Below, in pieces: positions 11,700 to 23,510 of a DNA stretch of 64,000 nt. Under the pieces are notes generated by a model. The model did not search any database. It saw only the letters and a list, made by a program, of their open reading frames with translations, and had not been told where the DNA came from. Position 1 is the first letter of the stretch; each line of letters starts with the position of its first letter. This DNA is from Vigna angularis. Taxonomy: Eukaryota; Streptophyta; Magnoliopsida; Fabales; Fabaceae. The translations under genes were made by a program, and so were the position numbers. Location of the stretch: assembly GCF_016808095.1 (NCBI RefSeq), contig NC_068973.1, positions 20,131,501-20,195,500 on the forward strand, written 5' to 3'.

Positions 11700-13027
11700 T
11701 GAAAAGAATTAAAACCACCTAGTTTCGAAAACCACGTCTTGACTTTACCTTTTTTGACCCACATTGACTATTTCCCAGGTTTTTCAATCTTTTATAATAT
11801 TCTTTAAATCTTTAATTATGCTTTAATTTTCTGAAAATTTGGATGCATTGAATTTGGTTCCAAATTAGAAAAGAAGTTTACTTTTCATATCAAAATAGAA
11901 AAAATTATTCTATTTCCTTATTTTTAAAACTATCTTTAATCTTTTAATTGAATTTGATGATTAAAATCACATTTTTACTGAATTTCAACGCTGATATATA
12001 TTTTTTTTAATTTGAAAATTAGTAAAAGAGAACTTATTCAAAACTTTAGGATATAAAAGCATAACTTCATTTTTTAAATAAATACCATACAAATGTTACA
12101 ACCTTTTCTATTCAGAACTTTCAATTTCGGAATGTTAAGGGAGATAAAAACATATAAAAGAATATCTTGGATAAGATAACAGTAATTTGATGAAAGATCC
12201 AACTTTTTTGTTTCATCCATTTTGTTAAAAAGGAAAAAAAGGAAGACTGAACAACTAATTGAGGATATTTTTAACCAAATTTGAGAAAAAATAAAAAAAG
12301 TAGGATAATATATAAATATTTAAATAGTTAAAATATGAATATTTTCGTTCTCATCTCCATTTTTCTTCTATTGGCCCTAGCAATTAATTTTCTCTATTTG
12401 AAGTAATGATGTCATTATAGCATCCTTACATATCATGCTATCAAAATTAATCAAATTATTACAGTGCATTAAAATAAAAAATAATATATTTATACGAACG
12501 GAGATTAAAAAGTAATGTTTACTACAATTAAAATAAAAGATGACAGTTATTTGACTATTCATATATTATAACTAGTTATTCCTCTTTTTAAAGATTTTCT
12601 TTTAAATAATATTTTTTTGAATCCGAAAATAAATCTAGTACAATATTATTTTTTTACATGAGTTTAGTAATAGTTAAAAATTCCATTTTCATCGAGTTCT
12701 CAATTGATTTTTTTTATATAAAAAATATTTTCAAAATTCGATTTTCGAAGACTAAATTTCAAAAATATTTTTTAAATTTTTTATCCTTACAAAGGAAAGA
12801 AATTTAAAAAAATCAAAACTATAAAACTAAAATTAAAATAAATTAATTTAAAATAATTAATTAAAAATTAAGAAATTAAATTATAATTATTTTGAGAGCA
12901 AAAAAAAATTAAAAAATAACTTAAGAATAATAAATTTCAGTTATAATTTAAAATAATTTTTTATTATTATAATGTTTCTTAAAAAATAATAAAAAATAAA
13001 TTTAAAACTTTACTACATTATTATTAT
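11700..13027. other. AT-rich intergenic DNA
   Basis: Very AT-rich with many A and T runs and short ATT/AAT repeats, especially 12830-13025. No ORF, terminal repeat or RNA gene was recognised. It separates the promoter of the nucleotidyltransferase-fold gene from the solo LTR. Confidence 0.6.
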
Positions 13028-15551
13028 TGTAAAACCCCAGAAAAATGGTATTTTAGAAGTGATGGTAGTCTAAAAATATTGAGACTCGATTATTTTTAAT
13101 ATTAAAATGTCTTATTATAAATAATTTTGTTATAAACGAGTTTTATTATTTTAAAACGTATCATCTCTCTAAAAAACACTTTTCTAGATCTCTACCTTCT
13201 CTTTAGAATTTCTCACGATTGAGTTATTCGTTCGACGATCAAGAAGTGCCTAGAAGATCCTAGCGTCGAGGGCTACAATCTTGACTGATCAGTTTCTTGT
13301 TTCCAACCAGTAAGTCGTTTCTCCTATTTTCCCATATGGCTTTAACCTTGATCGTGCAACATTTTCTGTTTGCATGTATGGGGTTGCTTTTCTCGTCAAT
13401 TTATAGCTCTATCTAGGTTTTAAGAGTTGTTTTCTATCACCAATTGGTGATTTGTAGGCGTTTCTAGAAATTCCTTGCGGTGCAAGCAAGCGGTTGGGGT
13501 TTCTGTGAGCTGTGTTGTTGATCAGAGGTAAGGAAAGCTAGATAATTGCTTTAATTGAAGTATGTGGTGTGAATTGATGGAATATGAGGATTAAATTGTT
13601 AGCTGAAAAACTGTGGTTTTGTGTTAGTGATAATTTAGGTAATTGGATGAAATTCATGCTTTGTATGTTGATGGATGTTGTAAACATGTGAAATCTGTTG
13701 TGTGTATGTTTATGATGTTGAAATAGATGTTGTTAAAGTGAATGGTGCTAATTGAACTGTTAAAGGAAAAGAGTAATCTTGGTTGTTGGTTATTTGGTCT
13801 AAAATAGGGTCTAAGGTAGTGAAATGGTGAGAAATGGTTGATGAACTGATTGGATGAAGTTTGGGTTGCTTATGAACTGGTTTGAGTTATGTTCAATACT
13901 TTAATTGTGAGAGAATTGAGTTAGGAGTGTGTGGTGGTTAATGTGTAGAGTTCTTGTTGGTTTAGAACTTGTTTTAAGGAAGTGTAGTAGTGAAAACTTG
14001 AGTTTGGAGTTCTGTGCGCAAATAGTCGGATTGAATAGTCTTGGTAAGACATATGGGACTAGTTAGAGTCCCTAAAATAATTGGAATTGTGCCACAAGTG
14101 GTAGAATTCAGTTTGAGTCTCTAAGTTGAGTTTTTGTTTGAGATTTGGTAGCTACTTGTTTAGATGGATGTTAGAAGGGTTTAAACACACTTAGTTAAGT
14201 TTAATTGAGTGTATAACACAATCTAGGAATGTTAGAATTTGGGAAAAATAGTTAGAATTGGTAAGAGGGGTTTGAGTTGTATAATTTTGCAGAATTTCGT
14301 ACTGTAGAATTATGCAGACTCGCTGTGCGAATGGATTCGCACATCGAGTGGTCTTGGCGAGTGGCTCTCTGTTTGAGCAATTCGCACAACGAGAGGGTGC
14401 GCTGTGCGAATGACTGTGGGGTTTGCTCTCTGTTTGATGATTCGCATAGAGAATCTGGGCACTATACGAATGGTTGAGGTCTGGTACCTCTGCGAGTTAA
14501 TTCGCACAACGAGTTGTGTCGTTGTGCGAGAAACTCCTGGTCTCGCTCTGCGAATGGGTGCACTGTGCGAAAGTTCTGAGTTTAGTTTACTATCTTTTTC
14601 TATCATCTTGTGTTGTACTATGTTTGGTGTTGTTTGGTTTGTGAAGTATGTTTGAGAGTGTATTGTATTATATAATAAAGGATAAACATGGATGTTAACT
14701 ACACATAAAATTATGTGATTTAAAGGTATGAATGGTGGTTCAAAGTGAATGAAAGTATGGTTTTTAAGTATGGTTGATGGACGTAATTCCATGATCCTCT
14801 TGGAGAGGTTACATGGTGGTGCCCTATGTTGTGTTTCAAAGTAAAAGTATGTTCCAAAGTGAATGCTCTTGTTGAGATTCAAGTATGTTTAGAATGAATG
14901 CAGGAGCTCAATCTTGAGGGTTATCCTGAAACTTCAATGGTCTTTCATTCTCAAGTAGAGAGGATTGATTCATGTCGTAAGGAGTATTAGAAGGTCCTAG
15001 TCTTGGGTGCTTCCAGTATGATCCAAGGTGAGTGATAACGGACTAACCTCGTGAGTGTGGTAGGGTGAAACTCATTGGCAATGGCTTTGCAAAGTAGTAG
15101 AAGCCACCACGAGTGCACAACCCGTCATAGCTCGACGATCATTCTAAGTCCGGACAGTTTATTCATAATAAGTGTTTTGCATAAAGTGTTTGACAATTTT
15201 GTAGTGATATGTTGGTTGTATATAACAAGTTTTAAATGAGTGTATATATATGTATCGCTTCTCAATTGTACACTAGCTTACCCTTGTTTTTCTATGGTCT
15301 GTGTTTGTTTGTTGTTTCTCTTTTGCAATGATCACCTTAATGGTGTGAGCTTAGGGATACAATCTTTCAATTGTCTCAGCAAAAGGTTGGGAGTGAAGCT
15401 TGCAGTGTAGGTGGTGTTTTTATTCTTCAGGTGAAGAATTTTATTTTTTAGGTGAAGAATTTTATTCTTCGTAAAATGGTAGTTCTTGTTATATCATTAT
15501 CTATGTAATGTTCATCTTGGTAATTTTATATTACTAAATCGGGATGTTACA
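13028..15551 (+). mobile_element. Solo LTR of about 2.5 kb with 5-bp target duplication
   Basis: The block starts TGTAAAACCCCAG and ends AAATCGGGATGTTACA, so it has TG...CA ends with inverted terminal words. It is flanked on both sides by ATTAT (13023-13027 and 15552-15556). No internal domain, primer site or second LTR is present, so it is read as a solo LTR left by recombination between two LTRs. TGTAA(A/C)ACCC starts are typical of plant Ty3/gypsy chromovirus LTRs, and the chromovirus at 39635 also begins TGTAACACCC. Because ATTAT lies in an ATT-rich region, the duplication alone is weak evidence; the TG/CA ends strengthen it. Confidence 0.75.
14325..14580. repeat. Cluster of TGCGAAT / ATTCGCA inverted words inside the solo LTR
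   Basis: About ten occurrences of gtgcgaat, attcgcac or close variants appear in both orientations within 250 bp (for example 14327, 14337, 14379, 14404, 14440, 14499, 14529, 14551, 14568). They often occur with cacaacgag or ctctgtttga between them. The stretch is GC-richer than the LTR around it. It could form hairpins or act as repeated protein-binding sites. The ORFs on both strands here result from the repeat and are not called as genes. Confidence 0.6.
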
Positions 15552-15635
15552 ATTATTATTATTATTATTAAAATATTATTATTGATCATAAAGATGTTTT
15601 AACATTTTTTAAAAAATATTAACAAATATATGATA

Positions 15636-16260
15636 TGTAGCATCTCAATTTTAGCTACGTACAATGGATAAATAAGATATTATAAAATTGATAAAACAAA
15701 ATAAATTTATCTCAAAATACAGATATAGTACTAATACACTTATTTAAAAAAATAACCACAGTAATAAATATATCTAAAATAATCAAGAATTATTATTAGA
15801 CGACCAATATGAAAAATTTATTACATCGTCGTTTTCAACGAGAGACTCTTTAATACCTATCATTCATTTGTTCACACTAATAAGGTGATCATGACAAAAA
15901 AAATGAACAAACACACAAGAAACAACAAGGTACGCTAATGTGCAAAAGAGTTTTCATAAAACAAAAATAGAATTACTATAATACATCACTCATTCATAAA
16001 CAACCATACCAAATATCAAAACTCATTCTAGATTCAATTATCTGGATACATGCCTTTGACATTGGCCTTCACTATAGGCGTGCATAGTATTTATACTCTA
16101 CAAAGTCATAAACAAATGGGTCATCACCCTACTACTAAAAAAGTTAGTCCTCTTCACACTTAGGACTAAATCAGTCCAAGGACTATGACCTCTTGTCATT
16201 CTCTCCCCACCATTCCTCTCTATATAAGTTGAATGGTTGGTAGAATATTAGGATACCTCC
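15636..16260 (-). repeat. Inverted, diverged fragment of a related LTR
   Basis: The reverse complement ends in GAGATGCTACA, like the GGGATGTTACA end of the solo LTR next to it. Its stretch around 15880-15950 matches 15285-15360 of that LTR in the opposite orientation (words such as gatcacctta, tggtgtgagc and runs of tgtttgttgtttc). This is a second member of the same family in inverse orientation, and its far end is not clear. Confidence 0.5.
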
Positions 16261-18419
16261 TTACTAAACCCCCAATGTCAATGCATACACTAAGATTACT
16301 ATTAAGACAAAATCGTCTATGCGTCTAAATGCTCTCATGTTTTAAAGTTTAATCAAATAAAATTAAAACGGGATAATAATATGAAAACAACTTAGAGTGA
16401 AAACACAAGACCTAGAAACTGAATCCCCAAACATAGAAAACCTACACACAAACTTAGAACTAGAATCCACAACATAGAAAAGCTTAGGAAAATACTTAGG
16501 ATCTTAGGTAATAGAAAACATCTAGGTTAAAACACCCAGACGCATGGCTAAACGTTATTGTGCCTAAAACGTCTAAGAGAGTTGATGTGAAATGCTTGAT
16601 GCTTATCATACCTAAAAGAGGTATTCAACATAACTCTTGAAAACAAAAAGTTGAGTCAATGTCTCTGACAAAACACATTAAAAGACATTAAATATCAAAA
16701 TATAAAAAGAAAGCTTAAACAAGTTAAACACTATCTATCTAAGAAGAGACAAAACCAAAAGAAGCATTTACTTGACTAAACGATACCATGAGATTAAAGA
16801 ATACTTTTTCCAACGATGAAGTTTCTATACAATGCTTAGCATCTTTAGAAAAAAGCTTAATGTAAAATTCTACCTAATGATAGAAAATTAAAAAACACTT
16901 TGTTGTTCCGAGCAAGCATTAAATGACATTAAATGCTCAACATTCAAAAACAACAAAATTTATAAGAAAAGACATATCTACTACATGCAAATTTACTCTA
17001 CTATTTGTAGATAAGTTATTCTACACGCATCCACAGAGCTACAAATCAAATATCAAGAGTGGACGTTAGAGACAAATGAGATATTCACAAAATGTTCTTC
17101 ACTTGAAGTCATACCTAAAGAGAACGTACAACCTACTTCAAGAAAAATACTGAAAAAGCATGCCTACTTTGACAAGTTGACTTACCCAACGACTGTTGTA
17201 CAAAGAAGAAAGAAAAAGCACGAATATCAAGGCTAAAAGCTCAATCTAACGAATAAATATTCATGAAGTCTTTAAATAGAAGAACTTTCAAAAGGAAAAT
17301 CAAGAGAATAGCTTAAGAGGATAGTCAAGTAAGAAGCTTACAATGAAACATTCTTCCTACAAGCACTCAAGAGAAAAGAAAAGATAGAGTTCAAGAAAAA
17401 GAATACATCAGAGTTGAAGAAAAGAAAAAGAGAAGAGAAGAGAAAAAGAGAAAAGAAATACTTACAAGCTTCATTGTTGTATTGCTTACTGTTGTAAGAG
17501 AAAAGAGAGAAACACCTGCGAGTGTTTATACTACTTTGTATTGTAATCACATCCTCTCTGCGAGAGATATAGTCTGAACAACTTGTAAGTAATCATTGAT
17601 TGCAATTCTAAAGAGAATTAAAATACTTACAATTGAACTCAATTTAAGTTGAGGAATCTTAGCAAGGTTGCTAAGTACCAGAAGTGGTTTAAATACTCAA
17701 GGAAATCTTGGCTAAGGTTGTTGAGTACCAGGAGTGGTGTGAATACTCAAAGAAAATCTCAACTAGAGTTGTTGAGTAACAAAAGTGGTGTGAATACTCA
17801 GAAAATCTCGGTTAGGGTTGTTGAGTACCAACAGTGGTGCTAATACTCAAAGACCAAGAGTGATGCGAATACTCATTTGTAATCGTGTGAAGATTATAGT
17901 GGAACACTCTACGGAGGAGACTGAACGTAGCTCAGTTGGAGTAAACAAGTATAAAAACACTTGTGCAATTATCTATTCTCTTATCTAAACGATCCTCTTA
18001 CAGAAACCTATAGTTGCGCTTTACTTTCAAACACAAGAATCTTTCAAGCTAAACGATCATTTTTCATACAGGAAGTTCTTACAAAACACTACAGGATATA
18101 TTTTGAATAACACGTCAAAAACTACTGTCGTTTATTAATATTTATCAAGTCGAGCGTTTAAGCTTTTAAAAGAAAATTTCAGAGCTCGATAACGTGCTAT
18201 ATCTAAAGGGTTGCGAAAAGTTTTCCATTTAACAATATTCACCCCCTCTTCTAGTGTTTTTGAGGTACTTCAATTACCACCACAAAGAATTTCTCCTTCA
18301 AATTCTCTCAACATCATCACCATACTTGTCCACAACCATTCATCATCACAAATGACAATAAACAACACTATAAATATATATCATTCTCATCACATATTTA
18401 TTTCTGTTAAAATAGAATG
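16261..18419 (+). repeat. Decayed Ty1/copia (SIRE/Maximus-like) LTR sequence
   Basis: The segment 16320-16560 is an inverted, diverged copy of 23680-23900. From 17645 to 17870 a unit of about 55 bp recurs four to five times (gttgagtaccaggagtggtg, tgaatactcaaag). It is followed by gattatagtggaacactcta and a run to cagttggagtaaacaagtat. Near 18235-18265 it reads ttcaccccctcttctagtg. These are features I associate with SIRE-type copia LTRs. ORFs found here come from the repeat. Element borders and target duplications were not identified. Confidence 0.45.
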
Positions 18420-19759
18420 ACTTAATTTCTCACACCAAGAGGGGGGTGAATTGGTGAAGTATAAAATTTAAAACTGTCAAAATCTTTTTCACCAAAAGAG
18501 ATGGCTTTATACTTTTCTTGAAACGCAAGTTAAAAGATTTTTAATGCAGCGGAAATTTAATTGAATGCGTATAAAGTATAATTGATTGAATGTAAAAGAG
18601 TAGGGATAAGAAAGATCAAATGTTGAGTTTTTATACTGGTTCGGCCAAGCCTACATCTAGTGTCCTTCCAACCACAGGAAGCCAATGCACTATAATGATC
18701 AAGGTTTTTACAACAAGGTTTTATAGAGACCTCACGTCAAAAATATAAAACACATCTCTAACCCTTTAATCAAAATATAGGCAATACACAAACAAACTTG
18801 CAGTAAGATTCTCCTCTCTTGTAGTCCAACCCCTTTGAGGCACCCTCACAGTCAAGAACGCATCACGTCCTTCTTCCTGTAATCACAACAGGGAACTCAA
18901 CCCAATCTTCAGTAGATTGTAGAACCTGATCTTGCAGTAGACACCCAAATGTGTAGATAGATCAGACTTTGAAAACTCAGCAATCTTGCTCTTCAAGAAA
19001 TCACAATTAGTTGATCACCACGGTCAAACTAGTTTCTTGGAGCTTTATCTCTTTCTTTAAACTTTACACTTTTCTGTAAAAGAATTTGAAAATGTTAGAA
19101 TCACAAAAGTCTATACATATATCAAATTCGCGTCAATATATAGATAAACTTGTATCAGACACAACATAATCGACTTTGCTACTAATGCAATCGAATACAC
19201 CAATTCAGTTATAACAGATAATAGTAGTCAAAGCAATTAATTGAATTCACAATTAATGCAGTCGAATAACATTTAATGTTTGGTCAACACATTTAAAAAT
19301 ATAGTCGTTGTGACAGTTATATCAAGCATTAATAGATTTTAAAAATATAGTCGTTGTGGCAGTTATGCAACAGTGTTATGCAAAGTTTTGAAAACTTTTC
19401 TCTTTGAAAAACTTCTCATAACACACTTGAAAACGTTTGTACAAATACACGAGTTTTAATCGATTCACCCCATAATGTAATCGATTTCAAACTGTTGCTT
19501 TGCCACACAATTAAAGTTCAACATTAGTGCTTGTGGTTTTTCTCAGCCAAAAACATGTGTCATGCATTCATGTATAAAATAACATATATAACACAGTGAA
19601 ATAAAATAAACAACACAACAACAACACAATCATGTTCTCATATACGCATATAACATGTAAGCATAGAACATTAACACACAATACACATGTGTTATTAATT
19701 ATGCATTGTCACCATCAAAAACTCAGATATTACTGAGATTGTGTGTTAAGCTAAACCAG
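18420..19759 (-). repeat. Second SIRE/Maximus-like copia LTR segment, minus strand
   Basis: It begins with cacaccaagaggggggtgaa at 18433, which on the minus strand is ttcaccccccctcttggtg, the typical 3' end of SIRE-type LTRs. The rest is non-coding with several near-copies of aaaatatagtcgttgtg (around 19295 and 19345). It is in the opposite orientation to the segment that ends near 18270. Its start, probably within 19700-19759, is not certain. Confidence 0.4.
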
Positions 19760-20123
19760 TGTTCCCCCTATCAACAATCTCAACAATTTCAAACAACCAA
19801 AGAAGAAGAAAATAACAAACATACACACTAAGGCTCAGAGGTGGCACTCAGTGTAAGACTTCTCGCAAAAGGTGGCGCTCACGCCATTCTTCTCGCAAAA
19901 AGTCATGCTTAGTGACACACTTCTATCACCCAACATCTTGGAACTAAATTGTTCCATACTTACAGTACAAGGATAGTGCTCAATGACACCCTAAAACCAC
20001 TTAGTGTTACCCTAACACTACTCAACACTATCCCATTCTCAAAATATAGGCTAAGCCCAAAATACAAATAAGAAATAATAACAAACTAACTAAACATAAA
20101 AGATAAAGATAATATATTTAACA
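19760..20123 (-). repeat. Probable 3' LTR of the copia element whose pol remnant follows
   Basis: On the minus strand the pol remnant is followed by the purine tract GAGGGGGAT and then TGTTAAATATATTATC starting at 20123, a normal polypurine-tract/LTR junction. The proposed LTR ends with GGGGGAACA at 19760, so it has TGTT...AACA ends and is 364 bp, a usual copia LTR size. It holds repeated words (cttctcgcaaaa twice, near 19860 and 19890). No target duplication was determined. Confidence 0.5.
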
Positions 20124-20649
20124 ATCCCCCTCAAGCTAGTGCATACAAATCGTATGTACCAAGGTTGCTACAGATATAATCAATTCTCGGACCCCGTAAA
20201 GACTTAATGAAAATATTTGTTAACTGATTGATAACGGTTGATTTTACCGTTATCTGTGATTCAATTTTATACTAAATTAACCATTTTTGACTTATAAACT
20301 TGCTTAATCTCTTGTTTTGAATTTAATTATGTGAATAAGAGAGTTGAAGTTATACTTGATGACGCCTGGTTGCCCTTTTCTGGGACCCTAGGCGCAGGTT
20401 CTCACGCAACCACGCCTGGTTGCCCTTTTATGGGGCCCTCAGCGCCATCAGTTACGCACCAGCGCCTACATGCCCCCTGACGGGCGCTGAGTGCCAGACT
20501 CCAGGTATTGCGGGACGATTGGTTGCCCCTTTTAGGGCCCTCAACGCCACTTCTCTCGCAAGCGCACCCGGTTGCTCTAAGTAGGGGCATTGAGCGCTAG
20601 CGTGTTGGGCCTTTGAACTTATTTTTGATCTATTTAACCCCCTAAGGTT

Positions 20650-22577
20650 CACATCTTTGGAAGACTGAAGCGCACAACCATACTTTTCGACCCTTTGGAG
20701 GAAAATTTGGATGCGGGAGCTCTCTTCTTCGTTTTCTAGGGTTTTTATCTCACTTTCATTCCATTGTACACCAAAGTTCTCCATGACTATGGAGAACTAA
20801 ACTCATTTGTTGTTGGGGAAGATGTAACCTCTAAACTTTCACGTATTTGAATATGATTTGAATTATTTTATGCTTCTTTCATTAATTGTTAGTGATTTCC
20901 TCCTTTGCTCAATGCTTGTTATGTTTTGATCACTCATAGCATGATGTTTGAATTTCTTTGTTATTGGGAAATACTTAGAAACCTTGATCTGGAGAATTTT
21001 ACCCAAAAGAAATATTGTCTAGGATAGGGATAGGATGTTTGGTTGTCTTAAGCTTTTGTTCGTAATGCAGAATTGATTATTAGGGATGCAAGGGATTGTG
21101 GTCTAATTGATGAATCACTATTTTGTACTATTCACTTAGCTTTTCGCACCGAATTATGTTAGTGAATTGTGTTTAATTCTCAATTATTGTCGCATTTTCA
21201 CTATTTGGGCTTAATAAGTCTATTAATTCTTATTTTAATTAATTTGAATTATTTAGGCCTAATTATTCCAATCATTATTTACAGGACAATCACTGTTTGA
21301 AAGGTAGAGAAAGGGTTTGAACCTACTGCACATAACCGAACGGTCTAATGATGCATAGAACTGAACGATGTGGGAAGGCATGAACCGAACGGTCTGATAA
21401 CGCCTATACCAGACACCAGTGAGCTAACCTGCAGAGCACTGTTGCACCGAATGGCCGAGCACTACTGATACGAACAGTCTATGAAAGCCTGCACCGAATG
21501 GTCTTGTAATGTTACACCGAACGGTCACATAGCAACCTGCAGAGCTTGCTAAACTGAATGGTCTGAGAACGAACGACAAACCACTGTTGTTTGAGAATGC
21601 ATGACCGAACGGTCTTGTAAAGACTGCACTGCACACCAGTTCATGAACTTGCTGAACCCTTAATGGCCGAACAGTATTGAGCCCTTAATGATCGAACGGT
21701 CAGATGAAGTGACCAGATGCACAATGTTGGAATCATATTCTGGGACTTCAAGAGGGTGGCCACGTCAATAGTATAGTTTAAATTCGTTTTAGAATGTCAT
21801 TGGGTCAAACTTTAGGACTTTGGGCCTAATTTTAGGTCATTTTGTAAGACAAGCCCATTAGAAGGGCATTTTGGTCTTTTGGTTATATAAAACCCTAAAA
21901 GCAGATTTCTCTACAGTCTCCTAGCCATCAGTTTTCACGTTTCTTCTCTTCTAGGTTTTGTAGCTTGGTGCACTTTCTTCTCTCCCCCTTTGGCGGGAGT
22001 TTTAGGTTTGCTTTCCTTTACTTTTCATGTATTGAATTCATTTTACATTGCAATTTCATAGTTCAAGTTGTTTCTGCAAAAAAAAAAAAGGAAAAAAAAG
22101 AGAAACAAAATGTAGTTCACATCTTTGGAAGGCTGAAGCGCACAACCACACTTTTCGACCCTTTGGAGGCAAATTTGGATGCGAGAGCTCTTTTCTTCGT
22201 TTTCTAGGGTTTTTAGCTCACTTTCATTCCATTGTACACCAAGGTTCTCCATGACTATGGAGAACTAAACTCATTTGTTGTTTGGGAAGATGTAACCTCT
22301 AAACTTTCATGTATTTGAATATGATTTGAATTATTTTATGCTTCTTTCATTAATTGTTAGTGATGTCCTCCTTTGCTCAATGCTTGTTATGTTTTGATCA
22401 CTCATAACATGATGTTTGAATTTCTTTGTTATTGGAAAATACCTAGAAACCTTGATTTTGAGAATTTCACCCAAAAGAAATATTGCTTAGGGATAGGGAT
22501 AGGATGTTTGGTTGTCTTAAGCTTCTGTTCGTAATGTAGAATTGATTATTAGGGATGCAAGGGATTGTGGTCTAATA
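20650..22577 (+). repeat. Direct repeat of about 465 bp (20650-21118 and 22115-22577)
   Basis: Both copies run from ttcacatctttggaag to gggattgtggtctaat with only scattered differences (for example gaagactgaag versus gaaggctgaag, and catagcatga versus cataacatga). The copies lie about 1 kb apart inside the element at 20229-22946. The region between contains an A-rich run (22076-22105) just before the second copy and a TATA-like ttatataaaa at 21883. Confidence 0.8.
21320..21710. repeat. Cluster of ACCGAACGGTC-type motifs
   Basis: About ten copies of (a)ccgaacggtc or one-to-two-base variants occur within 390 bp, near 21334, 21363, 21386, 21448, 21472, 21493, 21515, 21554, 21606, 21665 and 21693. 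The word is an imperfect palindrome (ACCG..CGGT). Spacing is irregular, so this is not a simple tandem repeat. The same word occurs at 28191 and, as variants, at 28232 and 28480 in another LTR-like segment of this window. Confidence 0.7.
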
Positions 22578-23510
22578 ATTAAGGATAGGCTTTTTACGCC
22601 GAGGGATCGGGTTCTAAGTAATTTAGAAAGTGACGTTAACAATTTAATGAAGAAGATGAATTCTTATATACATGAAAGTAAGGAAGGTGAAATCTAAACC
22701 CCAACAACGTAATCATCTCATATTATCAACACCATTCATTCTTGTGTCAAGCCTCAATTGATCAATTTGCATTCATATTTACTTTTGTTGAATATGCATT
22801 TAAACACCAACAAAATAACTTTTCAGTCTTAATTAGTTAAGTAATTACACGATTGTTTAGTGACGTGAGTCTTCTGGGATATGATACTTGGTCTTACCAT
22901 TTATTATTACTTGATACGATTTGGTACTCTTGCCAATGAGTTAACACTGATCACTTGAATTAACGAACTCAGTCTTGATATCTCCAAATGCAATCTTCTC
23001 TCAAATGAAATGATAATCAATCTCAATGTGTTTGGTTCTCTCTGATGAAAGGCAGGATTATAACTAATATAAAGAGCAACCTAATTGTCACATATAAGCG
23101 TCATTTGAGTGATATCTCCAAATTTTAACTCTCTAAAAAATTGCTTAAGCCAAACAAGGTCACAAGTGCCAAGAGATCAAGTTACCACCAATGGAGACAC
23201 AATATCCGAATGTTGGCTTCTATCAGAAGGAGATCTTGCCCAATCAGTATCAGAATAACAAACCACTTTTGTATGGTTATTATAACCATATAACAACCAT
23301 TTTTTAGGAGATCCTTTAATGTACTTTAAAATAACAGATTGTTTTAGGCCATATAAGGATTTGCGAAGACGACATACCAACCCAGAAGACTCTCCCTGAT
23401 TAATAAATCTAAGAGGTTGCTCCATATAAATCTCTTCTTACAAATTGCCATTAAGGAATGCATTTTTCACATCTAGTTAATAAGAAGGTCATTGTTTTGG
23501 CTATAAATAA

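Larger units (their letters stand above)
20229..22946 (+). mobile_element. LTR-type element inserted in the copia pol remnant, 5-bp target duplication
   Basis: The ends are TGATAACGG... and ...GAGTTAACA, flanked by CTGAT at 20224-20228 and 22947-22951. It belongs to the same family as the inverted solo LTR at 24967-26258. Bases 20229 to about 21118, plus about 22578-22946, match the full length of that solo LTR, while 20650-21118 is repeated at 22115-22577. It therefore looks like two LTRs that each lost one end, flanking about 1 kb of other sequence (21119-22114). There is no coding sequence. The 20350-20600 part contains repeated GC-rich words (cgcctggttgcccttt, agcgcc). Confidence 0.7.

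Noticed and set aside
14310..14882. 190-codon minus-strand ORF in the solo LTR
   Set aside because: It spans the TGCGAAT cluster, has no known domain and overlaps plus-strand frames of similar length. It is compositional, not a gene.
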